A stretch of DNA of 17,297 nucleotides from Candidatus Segatella papionis (GCA_002297965.1 DBLF01000101.1:11047-28343); one strand, 5' to 3'. Positions 1 to 7,779 are shown, numbered from the stretch's first letter. Numbers and translations are program-made. Notes: generated by a model not told the origin, from the letters alone.

Positions 1-1181
1 TTGCAGAGGATGGCAGCCTGCTTCAAGGCATAAATCTGACCGTTAGGGTCAACACCACGCTCGAAACGATAGCTAGCGTCGGTGCTCAAGCCGTGACGGC
101 GTGCGCTCTTGCGAATCCATGTTGGGTGGAAGTAAGCGCTCTCCAACACCACGTTCTTGGTGGTCTCGTAGGTACCCGAACCCTTGCCACCGAAGATGCC
201 GGCGATACACATAGGCTCCTCGGCGTTGCAGATGCTCAGGTCGTGCTCGCCCAAGGTGTGCTCCTCACCATCGAGGGTAACAAACTTGGTGCCCTCAGGC
301 TGGGTGCGAACCACAATCTTATGTCCTGTCACCATGTCGGCGTCGAAGCAGTGCAAAGGCTGTCCGTATGCCATCATGATGTAGTTGGTGATATCCACGA
401 TGTTGTTGATTGGGCGCAAGCCGATGATGTTGAGCTTGTCCTGCAACCACTTAGGGCTTTCCTTCACCTCGCAGTCGGTGATGCTCACGCAAGCGTAGCG
501 CTTGCAAGCCTCGTGGTTCTGAATCTCCACCTCGATAGGCAGGTCTTCGTTATCCACCTTGAATTCATCGCAAGATGGGCGATGAAGGGAGGTTTGGTAA
601 CCATTCTGCTTCAACCAAGCGTAGAGGTCGCGAGCCACGCCATAGTGGCCGAGTGCGTCGGCACGGTTGGCGGTGATGTCTATCTCGATGAGCCAGTCGC
701 TCTCCAGGTGGTAGTATTCAGCGGCAGGCTGACCTACGGGAGCGTCCTCTGGCAGGACGATGATGCCAGCGTGGTCGGTGCCGATGCCGATTTCATCCTC
801 GGCGCAAATCATACCGAAGCTCTCCACGCCGCGAAGCTTGCTCTTCTTGATGGTGAAACTCTGGTCGCCGTCGTAGAGCACGCAGCCCAAGTCGGCTACG
901 ATGACCTTCTGGCCTGCGGCCACGTTAGGCGCGCCGCAGACTATCTGCTGTGGCTCGCCCTTGCCCAAGTCAACGGTGGTTACATGGAGGTGATCGCTGT
1001 TAGGATGCATCTCGCATGTCAAAACCTTACCTACGTAGAGACCTTTCAGTCCACCCTTGATAGACTGTACTTCTTCCAAAGCATCGACTTCGAGACCGCA
1101 GGAGGTCAGCGCATCGGCTGTCTCCTGTGGCGTGAGGTCGAAATCGACGTATTCTTTAAGCCATTTATATGAAACGTTCAT
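1..1181 (-). CDS. pheT: Phenylalanine--tRNA ligase beta subunit, C-terminus cut by the window edge
   Basis: The PheT chain pairs with PheS in the alpha2-beta2 cytoplasmic enzyme that charges tRNA-Phe. An open frame runs without a stop from ATG at 1181 to the window edge (393 codons, roughly half of the usual ~800). It begins MNVSYKWLKEYVDFDLTP. An EMAP/OB-fold tRNA-binding segment follows at about residues 40-150, including GLYVGKVLTCEMHPNSDHL and IVCGAPNVAAGQ. Then comes the B3/B4 editing-type region with NNIVDITNYIMMAYGQPLH, and ERGVDP near the edge. A consensus promoter lies just upstream, so this ATG is well supported. The preceding gene on this strand is a penicillin-binding protein and not pheS, so the two subunit genes are not adjacent here. 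The B5 and anticodon-binding domains lie outside the window. Confidence 0.96.
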   Translation of the reverse strand, partial: MNVSYKWLKEYVDFDLTPQETADALTSCGLEVDALEEVQSIKGGLKGLYVGKVLTCEMHPNSDHLHVTTVDLGKGEPQQIVCGAPNVAAGQKVIVADLGCVLYDGDQSFTIKKSKLRGVESFGMICAEDEIGIGTDHAGIIVLPEDAPVGQPAAEYYHLESDWLIEIDITANRADALGHYGVARDLYAWLKQNGYQTSLHRPSCDEFKVDNEDLPIEVEIQNHEACKRYACVSITDCEVKESPKWLQDKLNIIGLRPINNIVDITNYIMMAYGQPLHCFDADMVTGHKIVVRTQPEGTKFVTLDGEEHTLGEHDLSICNAEEPMCIAGIFGGKGSGTYETTKNVVLESAYFHPTWIRKSARRHGLSTDASYRFERGVDPNGQIYALKQAAILC

Positions 1182-1249
1182 TATATAATGATTTTTTATT
1201 TTATTCTTCTATTTCCGACGCATGCGTATGCACGTGCCCTAAAACTTTG

Positions 1250-1281
1250 CAAAAATACAAAAATTCTCGCACATACCCAAA
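1250..1281 (-). promoter_or_regulatory. Bacteroidetes-type promoter of pheT
   Basis: Read on the minus strand, TTTG (1281-1278) is separated by 20 nt from TATTTTTG (1257-1250), which matches the TTTG-N19-21-TAnnTTTG pattern of the Bacteroidetes primary sigma factor. It leaves a leader of about 60 nt before the pheT ATG. A perfect 10-bp palindrome, ACGCATGCGT, lies in that leader at 1218-1227; its function is unknown. Confidence 0.75.
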
Positions 1282-1305
1282 AAACGACCGCCATTTTTGC
1301 ACTAT

Positions 1306-1349
1306 TTAAAAGAAATCTTACTCAAAATTAAAAGAAATCTTATTCAAAA
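1306..1349. repeat. 22-bp tandem duplication across the PBP stop codon
   Basis: TTAAAAGAAATCTTA occurs at 1306-1320 and again at 1328-1342, each followed by (C/T)TCAAAA, giving two near-identical 22-bp units. The PBP stop codon (1342-1340) lies inside one copy, so the other copy sits just behind it as untranslated sequence. On the minus strand each unit contains TAAG. Confidence 0.85.
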
Positions 1350-3667
1350 ACCTCGTCGATGGCATTCACTTGCTCGAAGTCGTCCTGGTCGTTTCCACCC
1401 ACGTGATAACATGGGTTGTAGTCGTCTGGCAGGTCGAACTTCACCGTCGGGCTGTAGCCGAGCGATGGGTCGGCATAGAGTTTCTTCATGAAGATGGCCC
1501 AGATAGGCAGCGCCATGGTGGCGCCCTGTCCCATGTTCATTGAGCCGAAGTGGATGTCGCGGTCCTCACCGCCTACCCAACAGCCACTTACGAGCTGCGG
1601 GGTGAAGCCGATGAACCATCCGTCGCTGTTGTTGTTGGTGGTACCGGTCTTGGCTCCTATCTGTCCCTCCAGGTTGTAGCGGTAGCGCAATCGTCCTGCC
1701 GTACCATTATCCACCACGCCCATCAGCATGGTGAGCATCTTCATGGCGTTGTCGGCGCTGATCACCTCGTTCATTCTTGGCTGGAAGGTGGCGATGGTGT
1801 TGCCCTCGTTGTCCTCGATGCGGCTCACGAGCATCGGAGCCGTGCGGATGCCGTGGTTGGCAAAGGCGGTGTAGGCACTCACCATCTCGCTCACGCTCAC
1901 CTCGCAAGGTCCCAAGCAGAGACTCAGCGATGCGTGGATGTCGGGATTGTTGATGCCGTAGTCGTGCAAGAGCTGCACAAACTGCGATGGGTTCAGCTTG
2001 CTCATCAGGTAGGCGCTTATCCAGTTGTTACTCTGAGCCAGACCCCAGCTCAGCGGAACCATCTGGCCGTAGCGAGAGCGGTTGGCGTTGCGTGGTGTCC
2101 AAGGCCGACCCGCCACCATATAGGTCTGTTGGCGGTTTGGCGCCTTGTCGCAAGGAGAGAAACCGTTCTCCATCGCCAGACTGTAGAGGAATGGCTTGAT
2201 GGTGGAACCCACCTGTCGGCGACCCAGGCTCACCATGTCGTACATGAAGTGGGTGTAGTCCAGTCCGCCTACGTATGCCTTCACTGCTCCCGTCTTCGGG
2301 TCCATGCTCATGAATCCGCTGCGCAAGAAGGTCTTGTAGTAGCGGATGGAGTCCAGCGGACTCATCATCGTGTCGATGTCGCCGTGATAGGTGAAGACGG
2401 TCATCGGAATCTTCTGGCGGAAGGCATCGTGTATCTCTTCTGGCGTGCATCCGTCGGACTTCATCTGGCGATAGCGCTCGCTCTGGGTGATGCTGCGGTT
2501 CAGGATGCTGCGTATCTGGCTTGGTGTCAGCTTGTCGCTGTATGGGGCACTTGGCTTGTGCGCCACCTCCTTGCTGAAGGCGGGTTGCAAGTAGCACGCC
2601 ACATGCTGATACACAGCCTCTTCGGCATATCGCTGCATGCGACTGTCGATGGTGGTAAATACTTTCAGCCCGTCGCTATACACATTGTATGGCGAACCGT
2701 CTTTCTTATAGTTTTTGTTACACCAGCCATAGAGAGGGTCGGTGTTCCAGAGGATGGAGTCGTTTACATACTGCACGTAGTTCCACGATGGATAGTCGCT
2801 CTTCTCCGGTCGTTTCGCCATCATATACTGGCGCAGGTATTCTCTGAGATAGGTGGCAGAGCCATCCTTGTGGTCGGTGCGATGGAAGTTGAGCGTCAGT
2901 GGCTCGGCGGCATACTGGCTGTATTCCGCATCGTCGAGATAGCCCGCCTTGAGCATCTGCGAGAGCACCACGTTGCGGCGCTCACGGGCACGCTCGGGAT
3001 AGCGCACAGGATTGAAGAGCGAAGGGTTCTTGCAGAGTCCGATGAGGGTGGCAGCCTCGCAGAGGGTCAGATCCTTCGGCTCCTTGTTAAAATAGGTGTT
3101 GGCAGCCGTCTTGATGCCCACCGCATTATGCAGGAAGTCGAAGTAGTTGAGGTAGAGCGCCAGGATTTCCTCCTTGGTGTAATAACGCTCCAGCTTGATG
3201 GCGATGACCCACTCTATCGGTTTCTGGAGCAATCGCTCCATGGTGCTCGTCGCCTTCTCGGAATAGAGCTGCTTGGCGAGCTGCTGGGTAATGGTGGAGC
3301 CACCGCCCGCATTCGCCTGTCCCAGGATGCCACGCTTGATGATGGCACGCCCCAGGGCACGGAAGTCGATGCCCGAGTGCTCGTAGAATCGCTCGTCCTC
3401 GGTGGCGACCAAGGCTTTTATTAAATAAGGTGACATCTTCTTGTAAGGTATCACGATGCGGTTCTCCTTGTTCAGGTTCCAGGTGCCCAGCACCTTTCCG
3501 TCAGCCGAATACACCTGCGTGGCGAATCGGTTGATAGGGTTCTGCAAATCCTCGATGTCGGGCATATAGCCTATCAAGCCAAACCAGATGGCGAAGAACG
3601 CCACGGCTACCGCAGCGACACAGGCGGCGAAAACGCCCCATAAAGTATGTATAAAATGTTTTCTCAT
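1340..3667 (-). CDS. mrcA: Class A penicillin-binding protein (PBP1a type), bifunctional peptidoglycan synthase
   Basis: This inner-membrane enzyme polymerises lipid II and cross-links peptidoglycan. From ATG 3667 it has 775 residues. A membrane anchor spans about residues 9-33. The GT51 glycosyltransferase motifs follow: ATEDERFYEHSGID (catalytic Glu90), GGGSTITQQLAKQ (121-133), and KPIEWVIAIKLERYYTKEEI (149-168). The transpeptidase motifs are S488-TIK, S546-NN and K673-TG, so both active sites look intact. The frame could open 19 codons earlier at 3724. I chose 3667 because a -7 box (3698-3691) lies between the two ATGs and because the membrane anchor then begins almost at once. The chain ends in an acidic tail after residue 750. 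It is divergent from pyrB. Confidence 0.96.
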   Translation of the reverse strand: MRKHFIHTLWGVFAACVAAVAVAFFAIWFGLIGYMPDIEDLQNPINRFATQVYSADGKVLGTWNLNKENRIVIPYKKMSPYLIKALVATEDERFYEHSGIDFRALGRAIIKRGILGQANAGGGSTITQQLAKQLYSEKATSTMERLLQKPIEWVIAIKLERYYTKEEILALYLNYFDFLHNAVGIKTAANTYFNKEPKDLTLCEAATLIGLCKNPSLFNPVRYPERARERRNVVLSQMLKAGYLDDAEYSQYAAEPLTLNFHRTDHKDGSATYLREYLRQYMMAKRPEKSDYPSWNYVQYVNDSILWNTDPLYGWCNKNYKKDGSPYNVYSDGLKVFTTIDSRMQRYAEEAVYQHVACYLQPAFSKEVAHKPSAPYSDKLTPSQIRSILNRSITQSERYRQMKSDGCTPEEIHDAFRQKIPMTVFTYHGDIDTMMSPLDSIRYYKTFLRSGFMSMDPKTGAVKAYVGGLDYTHFMYDMVSLGRRQVGSTIKPFLYSLAMENGFSPCDKAPNRQQTYMVAGRPWTPRNANRSRYGQMVPLSWGLAQSNNWISAYLMSKLNPSQFVQLLHDYGINNPDIHASLSLCLGPCEVSVSEMVSAYTAFANHGIRTAPMLVSRIEDNEGNTIATFQPRMNEVISADNAMKMLTMLMGVVDNGTAGRLRYRYNLEGQIGAKTGTTNNNSDGWFIGFTPQLVSGCWVGGEDRDIHFGSMNMGQGATMALPIWAIFMKKLYADPSLGYSPTVKFDLPDDYNPCYHVGGNDQDDFEQVNAIDEVFE

Positions 3668-3690
3668 CACTATTTCTTCAATTATTTGTG

Positions 3691-3698
3691 CAAAATTA
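3691..3698 (-). promoter_or_regulatory. -7 box of the PBP promoter
   Basis: TAATTTTG on the minus strand fits TAnnTTTG and lies 23 nt before the chosen ATG at 3667. No good -33 TTTG is seen about 20 nt upstream, so the call rests on the -7 box and on its position. Confidence 0.55.
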
Positions 3699-3741
3699 CA
3701 TAAAAGTTTTGAAATATCGCACATAAATCAGAAATTATGTG

Positions 3742-3749
3742 TAACTTTG
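3742..3749 (+). promoter_or_regulatory. -7 box of the pyrB-pyrI promoter
   Basis: TAACTTTG fits TAnnTTTG and lies 33 nt before the pyrB ATG. The nearest upstream TTTG (3708-3711) is 30 nt away, too far for a standard -33 element. The spacing suggests either a weak promoter or one assisted by an activator. It shares a 115-bp intergenic region with the divergent PBP promoter. Confidence 0.55.
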
Positions 3750-3782
3750 GGGGCGATTTCAGAACATTCAATCAAAATTCGT

Positions 3783-4730
3783 ATGGAAAAACATAATTTT
3801 GTGACGATTGCAGACCTCTCGAAGGAGAAAATCATGTACCTCCTCGAAATGGCGCAAGAGTTTGAAAAGCACCCTAACAGGGAGTTGTTGAAGGGAAAGG
3901 TCGTAGCGACCCTTTTCTTCGAGCCTTCTACTCGTACCCAACTTAGTTTCCAAACCGCTGCCAACCGCCTTGGCGCTCGTGTCATCGGATTCTCCGACGC
4001 CAAGACTTCCAGCACCACCAAGGGCGAGACGCTGAAGGACACCATCCTGATGGTGAGCAACTACGCCGACGTGATTGCGATGCGTCACTACATCGAGGGA
4101 GCAGCCCAGTATGCAAGCGAGGTGGCTCCAGTGCCTATCGTCAACGCAGGCGACGGTGCCCACATGCACCCTTCTCAGTGTCTGCTCGACCTCTACTCTA
4201 TCTACAAGACCCAAGGCTCCTTGGAGAACTTGAACATCTATCTCGTGGGTGACCTGAAGTATGGCCGCACCGTTCACTCACTTATCACAGCCATGCGCCA
4301 TTTCAACCCTACATTCCACTTCATAGCCCCTAAGGAACTTGCTATGCCACAGGAGTATAAGCTCTACTGCCAGAAGCACGGCATCAAGTATGTGGAGCAC
4401 GAGGACTTCAATGAGGATGTCATCGCAGGAGCCGACATTCTCTATATGACCCGTGTGCAGAAGGAGCGTTTCTCCGACTTGATGGAATATGAGCGCGTGA
4501 AGAACGTGTATATCCTGAAGCGCGAGATGCTCGCCAAGGCGAAGGACAACATGAAGATTATGCACCCGCTGCCTCGTGTCAACGAGATAGCATACGACGT
4601 GGATGACGACCCACACGCTTACTACATCCAGCAAGCACAAAACGGACTCTACGCCCGTGAGGCCATCTTCTGCCACTGCCTCGGCATCACGCTCGACGAC
4701 ATCAAGAACGATAAAACTATCATCGAGTAA
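3783..4730 (+). CDS. pyrB: Aspartate carbamoyltransferase catalytic chain
   Basis: PyrB condenses carbamoyl phosphate with aspartate, the committed step of pyrimidine synthesis, in the cytoplasm. From ATG 3783 it has 315 residues, close to the usual ~310. The carbamoyl-phosphate site FFEPSTRTQLSF has S49-T-R-T52. The 80s loop SSTTKGET carries the conserved Lys. DGAHMHPSQCLLDL and MHPLPRVNEIAYDVD are also present. The frame stays open upstream to 3588, but that would run over the divergent PBP start and both promoters; ATG 3783 gives the normal N-terminus MEKHNFVTIADLS. pyrI follows after 30 bp, so the two chains are probably made from one transcript as an allosteric holoenzyme. Confidence 0.97.
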   Translation: MEKHNFVTIADLSKEKIMYLLEMAQEFEKHPNRELLKGKVVATLFFEPSTRTQLSFQTAANRLGARVIGFSDAKTSSTTKGETLKDTILMVSNYADVIAMRHYIEGAAQYASEVAPVPIVNAGDGAHMHPSQCLLDLYSIYKTQGSLENLNIYLVGDLKYGRTVHSLITAMRHFNPTFHFIAPKELAMPQEYKLYCQKHGIKYVEHEDFNEDVIAGADILYMTRVQKERFSDLMEYERVKNVYILKREMLAKAKDNMKIMHPLPRVNEIAYDVDDDPHAYYIQQAQNGLYAREAIFCHCLGITLDDIKNDKTIIE

Positions 4731-4757
4731 TGTTTAATGTTTAGTGATTAATGTTTA
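4730..4757 (+). repeat. Heptanucleotide ATGTTTA repeat between pyrB and pyrI
   Basis: ATGTTTA occurs at 4730-4736, 4737-4743 and 4751-4757. The 7-nt slot between copies two and three (GTGATTA) differs at two positions. The four units start in the last base of the pyrB stop codon and end 3 nt before the pyrI ATG, filling almost the whole gap. Confidence 0.85.
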
Positions 4758-4760
4758 ATT

Positions 4761-5225
4761 ATGGGAAACAATAAAAGCGAACTAGTGGTTGCGGCTATCG
4801 AGAACGGAACCGTAATCGACCATATACCAGCCGACAAGACCTACCAGGTGGTCAACTTGCTCCACTTGGAGGAGATGGACACCCCTGTTACCATCGGCTA
4901 CAACTTGCCTAGCAAGAAGATTGGCAAGAAGGGCATCATCAAGGTTGCCAACAAATACTTCACCGACGAGGAAATCAACCGCCTCTCCGTGGTAGCCCCT
5001 AACATCGGACTGAGTATCATCAAGGACTACGAAATCGTGGAGAAGAAGACCGTGAAGACTCCAGACACGCTGAAGGGCATCGTGAAGTGCAACAACCCGA
5101 AGTGCATCACCAACAATGAGCCTATGCAGACCATCTTCCACACCGTGGATAAGGCGCTCGGCATCATCCGTTGCCACTACTGCGACAAGGAGCAACAACT
5201 TGGCAAAGTGGAACTCTGCAAGTAA
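4761..5225 (+). CDS. pyrI: Aspartate carbamoyltransferase regulatory chain
   Basis: PyrI binds nucleotide effectors and, through a zinc domain, docks onto PyrB to give the regulated dodecamer. It has 154 residues, the normal length. The N-terminal effector domain includes IENGTVIDHIPADKTYQVV. The zinc ligands C110, C115, C138 and C141 (C-X4-C and C-X2-C) are all present in KCNNPKC and RCHYC. The start ATG lies 30 bp after pyrB and is preceded by an A/T-rich heptamer repeat instead of a Shine-Dalgarno sequence, as is common in this phylum. No terminator is seen after it; glyA has its own promoter 88 bp downstream. Confidence 0.97.
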   Translation: MGNNKSELVVAAIENGTVIDHIPADKTYQVVNLLHLEEMDTPVTIGYNLPSKKIGKKGIIKVANKYFTDEEINRLSVVAPNIGLSIIKDYEIVEKKTVKTPDTLKGIVKCNNPKCITNNEPMQTIFHTVDKALGIIRCHYCDKEQQLGKVELCK

Positions 5226-5289
5226 TCATGCATTTTCAAACGTTTTAATAACAAAAAGTAAGCAATATCTCTCAAAAACCTTCATTTTA

Positions 5290-5321
5290 TTTGGCTATTT
5301 GGGAAATATTGCTTATTTTTG
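5290..5321 (+). promoter_or_regulatory. Bacteroidetes-type promoter of glyA
   Basis: TTTG at 5290-5293, a 20-nt spacer, and TATTTTTG at 5314-5321 match the phylum consensus. The leader would be about 35 nt. Because the -7 box overlaps a possible upstream TTG start (5319), it also argues that glyA begins at ATG 5364. Confidence 0.8.
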
Positions 5322-5363
5322 CATCCGAAAATCAATAAGTTTCAAAATTTAATCAAAGAGCGA

Positions 5364-6644
5364 ATGGAAAAAGATCAAGAGATTTTCGACTTAATCGAAA
5401 GAGAACACCAGCGACAGCTCAAGGGCATGGAGCTGATCGCATCAGAGAATTTCGTGAGTGACGAGGTGATGAACGCTATGGGTTCTTACCTTACCAATAA
5501 GTATGCCGAGGGTCTGCCTGGCAAGCGTTACTACGGCGGTTGCCAAGTGGTGGACATCGTGGAGAACCTCGCCATCGAGCGTGTAAAGAAGCTCTTCGGC
5601 GCTGAGTACGCCAATGTGCAGCCTCACTCTGGAGCACAGGCCAACGCTGCTGTTCTGCTCGCCGTATTGAAGCCGGGCGACACTTTCATGGGTCTCAACC
5701 TCGACCACGGCGGTCACCTCTCTCATGGTAGCCACGTCAACACCTCCGGCATCCTCTACAATCCTATCGGCTACAACCTCAACAAGGAGACAGGTCGCGT
5801 GGATTACGACGAGATGGAGAAGTTGGCGTTGGAGCACAAGCCTAAGCTGATTATCGGTGGCGGTAGCGCCTACAGCCGCGAGTGGGACTATGAGCGCATG
5901 CGCAAGATAGCCGACGAGGTGGGTGCCCTCTTGATGATCGATATGGCTCACCCAGCCGGACTCATCGCAGCCGGATTGCTGAAGAACCCTGTGAAGTATG
6001 CGCACATCGTTACATCTACCACCCACAAGACCCTGCGCGGTCCTCGTGGCGGTATCATCTTGATGGGCAAGGACTTCGAGAACCCTTGGGGCTTAACCAC
6101 CAAGAAGGGACAGGTGAAGATGATGAGCCAGCTCTTGAACTCTGCCGTATTCCCTGGCATCCAGGGCGGTCCGCTGGAGCACGTCATCGCTGCCAAGGCA
6201 GTGGCATTCAACGAGAACTTGCAGCCTTCCTGGAAGGAGTATGCAGCACAGGTGAAGAAGAACGCAGCCGTGCTCGCCGATGACCTCATCGGCCGTGGCT
6301 TCGGTATCGTGAGCGGTGGTACAGACAACCACTCCATGCTCGTTGACCTCCGTTCCAAGTACCCAGACTTGACCGGTAAGGTAGCCGAGAACGCCCTCGT
6401 GGCAGCCGACATCACCGTGAACAAGAACATGGTTCCATTCGACACCCGCTCTGCCTTCCAGACCTCTGGTATCCGTCTCGGAACAGCAGCCATGACCACC
6501 CGTGGTGCGAAGGAAGACATGATGCACTTGATAGCCGAGCTCATCGAGCAAGTGCTCAACGCTCCAGAGGACGAGAAGGTCATCACAAGCGTTCGTGAGA
6601 AGGTGAACGAGACGATGAAAGACTACCCTCTCTTCGCTTATTAA
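5364..6644 (+). CDS. glyA: Serine hydroxymethyltransferase
   Basis: GlyA is a PLP enzyme that interconverts serine and glycine and supplies 5,10-methylene-tetrahydrofolate. From ATG 5364 it has 426 residues, the usual size. Visible family motifs are GMELIASENFVS, GKRYYGG, QPHSGAQAN, LDHGGHLSHG and DMAHPAGLIA. The PLP lysine motif TSTTHKTLRGPRGG places the Schiff-base lysine at K222, and FDTRSAFQTSGIRLGTAA is near the end. An earlier TTG at 5319 would add 15 residues but lies in the -7 box of the promoter, so I reject it. A strong intrinsic terminator follows about 100 bp after the stop. Confidence 0.97.
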   Translation: MEKDQEIFDLIEREHQRQLKGMELIASENFVSDEVMNAMGSYLTNKYAEGLPGKRYYGGCQVVDIVENLAIERVKKLFGAEYANVQPHSGAQANAAVLLAVLKPGDTFMGLNLDHGGHLSHGSHVNTSGILYNPIGYNLNKETGRVDYDEMEKLALEHKPKLIIGGGSAYSREWDYERMRKIADEVGALLMIDMAHPAGLIAAGLLKNPVKYAHIVTSTTHKTLRGPRGGIILMGKDFENPWGLTTKKGQVKMMSQLLNSAVFPGIQGGPLEHVIAAKAVAFNENLQPSWKEYAAQVKKNAAVLADDLIGRGFGIVSGGTDNHSMLVDLRSKYPDLTGKVAENALVAADITVNKNMVPFDTRSAFQTSGIRLGTAAMTTRGAKEDMMHLIAELIEQVLNAPEDEKVITSVREKVNETMKDYPLFAY

Positions 6645-6744
6645 GCAAGCGTGATTTTTGCCAACTAGGAAAGCTCTTTCTTAGAAAGTTTTTTCTTAGA
6701 TTAAGACAAATTTCTCAGTTTGAGACAAAGAGAAAATATTATAC

Positions 6745-6776
6745 AAAAGACTGCGGACTTCCTTCGCAGTCTTTTT
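6745..6776 (+). terminator. Intrinsic terminator after glyA
   Basis: AAAAGACTGCG (6745-6755) pairs with CGCAGTCTTTT (6765-6775) around a 9-nt loop, and the 3' arm runs into a T tract followed by ATTT. A second, weaker AT-rich hairpin (CTTTC-TTA-GAAAG, 6676-6688, followed by six T) lies closer to the glyA stop. Confidence 0.85.
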
Positions 6777-6813
6777 ATTTCAAATCAAAATAACAAACAG
6801 AAGTAATCATTTT

Positions 6814-7560
6814 ATGAAAAAGATGAAAAGCCTGATGCTCATGCTTCTTGCATTGCTTCCTGCAAGCAAGACCTTGGCTCAGACCAACGCGCAGATTCTT
6901 TATGATTTCGGCACAGACCGCAAGTACGTAACTTTGACACTTGAGATGTTCAAGCAAGACAAATGGGGAAGCACTTACTTCTTCGTGGACCACGACTTCA
7001 ACTACGACAAGATGGTGGTGGATAGCAAGAACATCTCACAGGGCGGAACCTACACCGAGATTTCACGTGCGCTCAATTTCTGGCACGACTCCAAGCTCAA
7101 GAACTGGAGCCTCCACGCAGAGTACAACGGCGGTATCACCAAGAACTACCCTATCAACAACGCCTGGCTCTTCGGCGTGGAGTATCTCATCCACGATGCC
7201 TCTTACAAGAACACCTTGACCCTGGAGGCACTCTACAAGACCATCCGCCAGACCGACCAGAACGTGCCAATGCAGTTCACCGCCGTATGGACCTGCAACG
7301 ACCTCTTCGGCGTAAAAGGCTTGAAGTTTGACGGCTTCGCCGATTTCTGGTGGGAGAACCACACCACAGTGGATGGCGACGGAAAGGCACAGACCCGCCA
7401 CACCGTATTCACCACCGAGCCACAGCTCTGGTACAACGTAGGTCAGCACTTCGGATGCGAGAATCTAAGCGTAGGTGGCGAAGTTGAAATCACCAACAAT
7501 TTCGGAAGCACCGATGGCGCCAAGGTTCGTCCTTGCCTCGGTGTGAAGTGGGACTTCTAA
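6814..7560 (+). CDS. DUF5020-like outer-membrane protein
   Basis: The 248-residue protein has a signal peptide (MKKMKSLMLMLLALLPASKTLAQ, likely cut after residue 22 or 23). The mature part alternates polar and aromatic residues as beta-barrels do: YVTLTLEMFKQDKWGSTYFF, WSLHAEYNGG, DGFADFWWENHT and GGEVEITNN. It ends in an aromatic residue (VKWDF), as outer-membrane barrel proteins do. The opening ILYDFGTDRKYVTLTLEMFK and the WGSTYFFVD motif are what I recognise as the Bacteroidetes DUF5020 family, which resembles the Tsx-type nucleoside channels. A small-solute channel is an inference. The gene stands alone: a terminator lies 37 bp upstream and a convergent gene downstream. No clear promoter is seen. 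Confidence 0.8.
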   Translation: MKKMKSLMLMLLALLPASKTLAQTNAQILYDFGTDRKYVTLTLEMFKQDKWGSTYFFVDHDFNYDKMVVDSKNISQGGTYTEISRALNFWHDSKLKNWSLHAEYNGGITKNYPINNAWLFGVEYLIHDASYKNTLTLEALYKTIRQTDQNVPMQFTAVWTCNDLFGVKGLKFDGFADFWWENHTTVDGDGKAQTRHTVFTTEPQLWYNVGQHFGCENLSVGGEVEITNNFGSTDGAKVRPCLGVKWDF

Positions 7561-7613
7561 ATCCACTTCAAAATAGTTAAAAACTTCTAATTTGCATTGT
7601 TGCATACGCTTTT

Positions 7614-7731
7614 AAGAAGAAGAAAAAGGAAACAAAGAAAAAAAGAAAAGCAAAAAAGGACAAGAAGAAGTAGCAAGAAGAAAAGTAAAAAAAGAAAAAA
7701 TAAAAAGAAAAAATAGAAAAAATAAGAAGAA
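7614..7731. repeat. 118-nt purine-rich (A/G) tract
   Basis: Of 118 bases, 109 are A or G; the nine pyrimidines are scattered. It lies in the 251-bp gap between the stops of two convergent genes. The complementary strand reads as a long T/C run downstream of the GIN-domain gene. A 68-residue Phe-rich reading frame on that strand is low-complexity translation and not a gene. Confidence 0.9.
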
Positions 7732-7736
7732 TGCTA

Positions 7737-7779
7737 GCGCCCTCCGTCCAGAGGATTTCATCCTCTAGCCGTAGGGCGC
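7737..7779 (-). terminator. Composite hairpin between convergent genes, possible terminator of the GIN-domain gene
   Basis: The outer arms GCGCCCT (7737-7743) and AGGGCGC (7773-7779) are perfect complements. The inner arms AGAGGAT (7750-7756) and ATCCTCT (7760-7766) close a TTC loop, and the 6-nt segments between them can form three further G-C pairs. On the minus strand the hairpin lies 32 nt past the GIN gene stop and is followed by the T/C-rich run, which fits a terminator for that gene. It could instead be a dispersed REP-like palindrome. Confidence 0.6.

Noticed and set aside
93..1172. Long plus-strand reading frame (359 codons)
   Set aside because: It lies opposite pheT, whose minus-strand translation shows clear family motifs; the plus-strand product has no recognisable domain.
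1550..3424. Very long plus-strand reading frame (624 codons)
   Set aside because: It is antisense to the PBP gene, whose glycosyltransferase and transpeptidase motifs are all intact. Long antisense frames arise from codon bias at this GC content.
3588..3782. N-terminal extension of pyrB by 65 codons
   Set aside because: It would overlap the divergent PBP start and both -7 boxes, and PyrB proteins normally begin near residue 66 of this frame.
5319..5363. TTG start adding 15 residues to GlyA
   Set aside because: It overlaps the glyA -7 box, and the ATG at 5364 gives a normal GlyA N-terminus.
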